Assembly (NCBI RefSeq): GCF_033568475.1
Contig: NC_133122.1
Location: 157,287,361 to 157,351,360 of the forward strand
Direction of reading: 5' to 3'
Source of the DNA: Henckelia pumila
Lineage: Eukaryota > Streptophyta > Magnoliopsida > Lamiales > Gesneriaceae
DNA length: 64,000 nucleotides
Shown: positions 59,191 to 64,000 of the stretch, one piece after another
Layout: every line of letters begins with the position of its first letter
How positions within the stretch are numbered: position 1 is the stretch's first letter
Notes under the pieces: model-generated
The model's database searches: none
Told to the model about the DNA's origin: nothing
Seen by the model: the letters and a program-made list of their open reading frames with translations, nothing else
Position numbers and translations under genes: made by a program

Positions 59191-59856
59191 AAATTATTAA
59201 GCCAACAAATTCCCAACAAATAAAGTAACAAATCATCACCAAATTATCAGCTCATGGAGTAACATTCAGCATTCTGATTTCTGAGGAGGAAAACAACCGT
59301 CATCCGTTAAAGATAAAACATATCATGCCAAAGAAAAATGAGAGGATTTGAAGCGAAACACTGATTAAACAAATTAAGCACAAATCTCATAATATATTGG
59401 ATAAATCGAACAAGAAGATAACAAGAAACTCACTTTCCTCGCTTCGTTGCTTCCAATCGTTGTCCCTTGTCGCCTGCTTCCTATCGTTTCCCATAGGTTT
59501 CACAAATTGGTGGGTTATTACTGCCGGTGGGTTCTTGATGTTGACTAGAAGATAAGAAAATTGGTGACACAAGATTTAGTTTTCTTGACCGGATGTATTA
59601 GAAATTGGGAGGGAAGAAAAGCGATGCAAATCGATCGGGTTGGCTAGGGATTCACGTGAGACGTGAAATTGGGGGGAAAATGTAAGTGAAGGAATAGGAA
59701 ATAATAATAAATAATGGGCAAAGGTTAAAAAAAAAATAAAGAATTAAAAGGAAAAATGAGATAAAAGATGAAACATGGAGTGGAAATAAATTTTTTGGAC
59801 CAACTGAAAATGCAGAATAAAGAGTTATGACACGTGGACTGATCTTAAACTCTTGA
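59191..59856 (-). repeat. Right terminal inverted repeat of the MULE
   Basis: Inverted copy of 23584-24290, outer end reading inward TCAAGAGTTTAAGATCAG. It probably supplies the promoter of the ULP1-like gene on the minus strand. Confidence 0.92.
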
Positions 59857-61257
59857 TTTTGATTGGGGATTTATCTCTAATTCTTCCAAAATATTATCTC
59901 AAAAATATTACTTTAATGTAAATATAGTTATAATTGACCGTAATTATGAATAAATATCGACGTTTTCATAAAAGATAAATTCAATCAATAATTGATCACT
60001 CTCCCAGCATTTATAATCAATTATTACCTCCCAACGGCCAACAATATAATTACCCTTTGGACTTCAAGTTATCCAATGAAATCCGAAATTTTGATATCAA
60101 ATGTAGGATTAAAACTTTATTGTTTTACAAAAACACTATATTAAATTTTAATAGTGAAAATTAAAATTTTAAAATTATATAACTTAAGAGTCACGTTTCG
60201 ATCGTTGTCTCAGAACTTCGTTCGCAGCAAAGCTTTAGGGGGTATATTAAGTTGCAATCATCCTAATCTGCATCATACCCAAAAAGGCCAAAATTAATTA
60301 GATATTTTCCAACGTACGTATTCGGGTATTCTTAGAGTGAAGAGTCACGTGTAGACCTTCCCCTTGAAACTTGAAATTGCAATATAAAATGCAAAATGTA
60401 ATACAATCCACGTGATTGAATATTATATTCGAAAGATATTAGATATACCCAAACTTATGAATTTGATTATATAATTAAATGAATCTGTAAAAAGTAATCT
60501 TTCCGATAGACCATAGGCACTTGATTAATATAAATTCTTTAATATGCTAGGCATGTGATTCTAACACGTAACATATCTCATATTAAATACAACAAGATTA
60601 GGAATTTCAGGAATTTTTACTGAGATTATTATATTATTATCATATTATTATTATTATTATTATTATATTTTTTTAAATTAACTATTTTTCAATTAATTGA
60701 TGAAATTTAAGATAAATTTACGATAATATCATATTCTAATTTTCTACGTAATCAAAATTATTAGGAAAAATAGTCATTTTATATGATTCTATTTTTGTTT
60801 TAGTTATTTGATGTTTTCTTATTTATCAAAATCATATCTACGTACTTTTGTGTCCTTTGATTTTTTTTTATTTATGAAAATATCATCTACCTTTATAAAA
60901 TTGATGTACATCTATTATTTTTTGGTCATGACTAGTTGTTTGTGAAATGCTACAATTATTATTTTTAATTTTACCATTTTTTACGTTAATTAAAAAAACA
61001 AATTGCACTAATACGCAACACGTACGTGGACCGGATTATTAGTTGTAATTAATATGTCTCGTCGGCAGCCAAGAAATGGTTTATTTGTCTAAAAAAAATG
61101 TGGGAATTAACAATAATTAACCATAAAGCAAGGAAAAAAAGAATTGCTAAAACATAAATAGTTGTTCCCACAAATGTCTATACATCAAATTGCAACCATC
61201 GCCCCAAAATCCCATTTCATATTTTATTATGGATTATATGGCCCATCCCCATTCTTC
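59857..61257. other. Intergenic DNA upstream of MIR390
   Basis: AT-rich, apparently low-copy sequence between the MULE and the MIR390 promoter. TGTCTC auxin-response-like hexamers are at 60206-60211 and 61055-61060, and CACGTG cores at about 60342 and 60403. Nothing else was recognised apart from ATT repeats near 60635-60665. Confidence 0.5.
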
Positions 61258-61265
61258 TATAAATA
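61258..61265 (+). promoter_or_regulatory. TATA box of the MIR390 primary transcript
   Basis: TATAAATA in the context 'ttctataaatacaca', followed by a C/A-rich leader. It predicts a start near 61290, about 130 bp before the hairpin, a normal distance for plant microRNA genes transcribed by RNA polymerase II. Confidence 0.7.
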
Positions 61266-61432
61266 CACACTTCCGCCTTCTCGTTTCTCCAGACCACAAA
61301 AAACAACTCTACCTTTTACACATATCTTCTCGCACACACACATATATATATTTTCATCACTTCATATATATACATTGGAATTCCGATGGAAGATCTTTGA
61401 TCGTAGTATATATATAGGATGAAGGATCTGTA

Positions 61433-61453
61433 AAGCTCAGGAGGGATAGCGCC
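61433..61453 (+). ncRNA. miR390: mature miR390 (5' arm)
   Basis: 21 nt starting AAGCTCAGGAGG and ending GCGCC. The 5' A is required for AGO7 loading in known plants. No difference from the widely conserved sequence. Confidence 0.96.
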
Positions 61454-61490
61454 GCCGTCATCGTTTGTTTTGATCGACGATCGATGACGG

Positions 61491-61511
61491 CGCTATCCAT
61501 CCTGAGTTTCA
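61491..61511 (+). ncRNA. miR390*: miR390* (3' arm)
   Basis: 21 nt starting CGCTATCCATCC and ending GTTTCA. It pairs with the mature strand with the usual 2-nt 3' overhangs and one or two internal mismatches. Confidence 0.93.
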
Positions 61512-61531
61512 TAGCTTCTTCTTGCTAGCTG

Positions 61532-62320
61532 CCCGCAGATCTAATATTTCTGAGGTTACATTGGGAACACAAGGTATTGGTTGGTTTTCCTTATCAGAAT
61601 TGAAACCAAAAATAATATATTCATTCGATATTTTTTTTTTAATTTGCAGGAGACCAAAAAATGATCACAAATCGAAAATATGTAGTCTGTTTTTTATGGG
61701 CTTTCATAAATTTTCTTTTATTCGTAATTAATTTATATTATCCACACATTTTGTTTTTGCATGAATACAATTTTTATGGAGGACTGGATCGGAAGTGTTT
61801 CTGATCTTTTCCTTCTTTTTTTCTTTGCATGGTTAAAAGGTATATATTTGATTATTTGCAGTTTTGGGCACACAAAAGTTTCTAAATGAAAAAGTTACGT
61901 ATTCTAATCACTCACGTAATGAAATTATTATTTTTCTAATATATTAACAATTAAGATTATTTTTTGTTTGCTTAATGATTATCAATATTCAAGATAACTA
62001 AAAATGTTGGCCACCTTAATAATTAGGAAATGAAATGTGAATGTGTAGCACTAGTGAGTACTGGTGTTATTTCATTTTGTGGTTTTAAGACATCAACAAT
62101 TTATAACATATTCCTCGACTTTTATACATATAGATCATGGGATGTCGCCACTATGTTTTTTTTTTTTTAAAAAAAAGGAAAATTAAAAGAAATTGACTAG
62201 GTATTTTATTCAAGTTCAACGGAAAAATACGTGAACAAGTTCTAGAAATACACAGATGTGGGTGGAACATCGAATCAACGATTAATTTCTTGTGTAAAAC
62301 CAGGACAAATTAAAGAAGGT
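61532..62320. other. Downstream MIR390 transcript region and intergenic DNA
   Basis: Probably contains the 3' part of the primary transcript. An intron may be present (donor-like sequence near 61573, acceptor-like TTTGCAG near 61645), but this is speculative. No coding domain in the ORF at 61522. Confidence 0.35.
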
Positions 62321-62324
62321 AAAA

Positions 62325-62600
62325 TAGTTTTTTGGTCAACTAATTTGTTATTTTTTGGTTTTGTTTTATTATTTTTGAAAGTTTGGTTTTGGTACATTGT
62401 CTTTTTACTTAACGATTATTTTAATCCAATTTGCTGATGTAACACCGAAAAATGATGATGTGAAACTGAAAATTGCTAACACATCAAGCAGCCATGTCAA
62501 AAATTGACCCAAAATAGCCGAAGACTAAAATTAGTTAGCCAAAATCAAACTTTGACAAATTAATGAGCCAAAACAAAAAATAAAAACAAAAATAATCATT
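62325..62600. mobile_element. Foldback MITE-like element
   Basis: The left part (TTTTTGGTTTTGTTTTATTATTTTT, then GAAAGTTTGGTTTTGG) is matched in inverted orientation by the right part (ccaaaatcaaactttgac, then ccaaaacaaaaaataaaaac). The middle contains 'gctgatgtaac' and inverted 'gccatgtcaa' motifs. The exact ends and target duplication were not resolved. Confidence 0.55.
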
Positions 62601-64000
62601 TTTCAATTAAAGAAAATACTGGAAAAAAAATCCTACGCTTAGAAAAAAAGGGGGGGAAAAATTAAAGAGAGGAGACAATAACTATAAATGCACATTAATT
62701 GTACATCTCACCGGTAAAGACGATTCTTCGTTTTTAATTTGGTCAAAGCCCGAGACTAATAAACGTGGTAGATCCCATGGTTGTATTCAAATCTATGGGG
62801 TATTTATAAAATTTGGATAGTTTATAGGTCTCATATATACTAGTGCAGTGTTCGATCTAATCCATATATATATATCTGAAGTCTGAAGATACAAGTAATA
62901 GTTTTTATATTATAAAAATAATATTTTTCATGGGCCAAATAAAATAACCGAACGATATTACAAAATTACCCATAATATGGTTTCATAGAAGTGTGTATGT
63001 TTTTTTAAAATCAAAATCCATTATCTATTTGACCATGCACATGGATTCCAGACCCTAAAATCATGATTTCTGTGAGATCTCATTTTCACATCCAAACAAA
63101 TGGCTAGGGCTATGGAACATCTGCCGAGGGAATCATAGCCCTTATAGCAATATGATAAATCAATACATAAATATATAATATAACAATGTATTATGACTAG
63201 CTCTAATCATTTGTAATTGTATGTAGAAATTGATCTAAATGTTGGATGGAACAAATATATATAATAATTACATGATTTATACTTTTCGTACCTAATCTTA
63301 TAAATTGAACACAAAAATTATATAAAATACACATATATTCCATAATCTAACAACTTATACAGAGATAAAATGCAATATGGATGGATGATTACCTTGATCC
63401 ATGTTTTATCATGTGAATGATGACATATTAGTTGATTACAAATTTTTGTGTTCTCTAACGTTTGACTCAATTTCTATAGGTAACTTAGAATTATAAATCA
63501 TGATGTTAATATGTATTATTTTCTTTAATAATTAATCTTTATATCATGTGTATCATTCATCAAAACATGATATCATGGGTCAAATCGATAAAACATGCAC
63601 ATATACCTTGGTAAAAGATGGCAAAAAGTTTTCATTTATTTCAATGGAGAATTAATGGGCATTCAAATTAATTAAATTAATTAAAGATCTAGAAATATGT
63701 AAGATCTAGTCAAAAAAAAAAAAAAAAAGAGCTTTGCAGATTACAATTGATGTTTGTGGGGGAGAGTACTACTGTGATTATTAATGCAATTGGAGACTGA
63801 TGAAGCCTTTAAAGGCTAGCTAGTTATGGCCGTTCTTTTATTAGGGTTTTTATGGTTTGACTGAATTGAATTTGTTGCAGCTTTTTGAACAAATAATGCA
63901 GTGAATATAAAATACTTAATGGATGTTGACTCCTCCTCCAACGAACTAGCCTATGTCAAGTCCTCTAATAATATCACGTCGGTCTCAATTATATACACAG
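62601..64000. other. Intergenic DNA, no feature recognised
   Basis: AT-rich sequence with homopolymer runs (for example A-rich at about 63711-63729) and TA tracts. No coding, RNA or transposon signature was identified. Confidence 0.5.

Larger units (their letters stand above)
23584..59856. mobile_element. Giant MULE (Mutator-like element) carrying transposase and ULP1-like genes
   Basis: Long terminal inverted repeats lie at 23584-24290 and 59191-59856; both start TCAA(A/G)AGTTTAAGATCAG and remain alignable for about 0.7 kb. A MULE transposase gene reads right from the left end and a ULP1-type protease gene reads left from the right end, a convergent layout like the two genes of maize MuDR. 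Known insertions total about 23.8 kb, leaving about 12.5 kb of original element. The outermost bases do not show a perfect 9-bp target duplication: left flank TTGTCCTAC, right flank TTTTGATTG, with a weak TTCGATTG/TTTGATTG match. One flank may have been rearranged. Both genes are broken. Confidence 0.88.
61421..61531 (+). ncRNA. MIR390: MIR390 microRNA precursor
   Basis: The hairpin holds the miR390 sequence at 61433-61453 (AAGCTCAGGAGGGATAGC plus GCC) and the miR390* sequence at 61491-61511 (CGCTATCCATCCTGAGTT plus TCA) on the opposite arm, with about 37 nt between them. Pairing extends below the duplex (GAAGGATCTGT against ATAGCTTCTTC) and above it (GCCGTCATCG against CGATGACGGC). miR390 loads into ARGONAUTE7 and directs phased tasiRNA production from TAS3 RNA; the tasiRNAs repress the auxin response factors ARF2, ARF3 and ARF4 and so affect leaf polarity, phase change and lateral root growth. 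Both strands look unchanged from the conserved sequence as I recall it. Confidence 0.97.

Noticed and set aside
61162..61422. ORFs upstream of the MIR390 hairpin as protein genes
   Set aside because: They overlap the TATA box and leader of the microRNA transcript and have no recognisable domain.

Overview
This window is nuclear DNA from a flowering plant, most likely a eudicot. It is AT-rich, has almost no long host genes, and is packed with nested transposable elements of plant-specific lineages: Tekay chromoviruses, Athila/Tat-like elements, Ty1/copia, a MULE, CACTA, hAT and MULE MITEs, and tRNA-type SINEs. The one confident functional host locus is a MIR390 microRNA gene near the right end (hairpin 61421-61531, + strand). 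Its mature and star strands are both recognisable and a TATA box lies about 170 bp upstream.

Layout. 1-6.2 kb: end of one LTR, then a long Tekay-type LTR broken up by a MULE MITE with a 9-bp target duplication, a second MITE, and a second LTR of another lineage. 6.3-15.1 kb: a near-perfect 56-bp inverted repeat, a decayed copia polyprotein (- strand), a solo Tekay LTR (- strand, TSD TTAAA), an orphan LTR with its primer-binding site (- strand), and a decayed Tekay gag-pol fragment (+ strand). 16.1-23.3 kb: a SINE with a 16-bp TSD, then a complete but old Tekay element (TSD GTGAT) that has lost most of gag. 23.6-59.9 kb: a 36-kb MULE with about 0.7-kb terminal inverted repeats, a transposase gene reading in from the left and a ULP1-like protease gene reading in from the right. 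It is expanded by later insertions: an Athila element (TSD TTACA), a young almost intact Tekay element (TSD TAATA), a Tekay-type solo LTR (TSD AATCC), a SINE (17-bp TSD), a CACTA element (TSD TTT) carrying a captured sucrase/ferredoxin-like gene and a hAT MITE, and two more solo LTRs. The MULE also holds two tandem repeat arrays with 465-bp and 140-bp units. 59.9-64 kb: low-copy-looking sequence with MIR390 and a foldback element.

How it fits together. Removing the inserted elements at their target duplications re-aligns the flanking MULE transposase coding sequence in frame in the three cases that hit exons. The MULE was therefore there first, and the retroelements landed inside its gene. 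Both MULE genes now carry stops and frameshifts. The young Tekay element has LTRs differing at about 4 of 1338 positions and a single in-frame stop in gag. The most unusual shared signal is a cluster of 13-bp inverted repeats, TCGGA-N3-TCCGA, placed directly upstream of the TATA box in every Tekay-type LTR carrying the TGTAGT(A/G) terminus, in both orientations. All identifications come from reading the sequence and recalled family signatures; no alignments or database searches were run.
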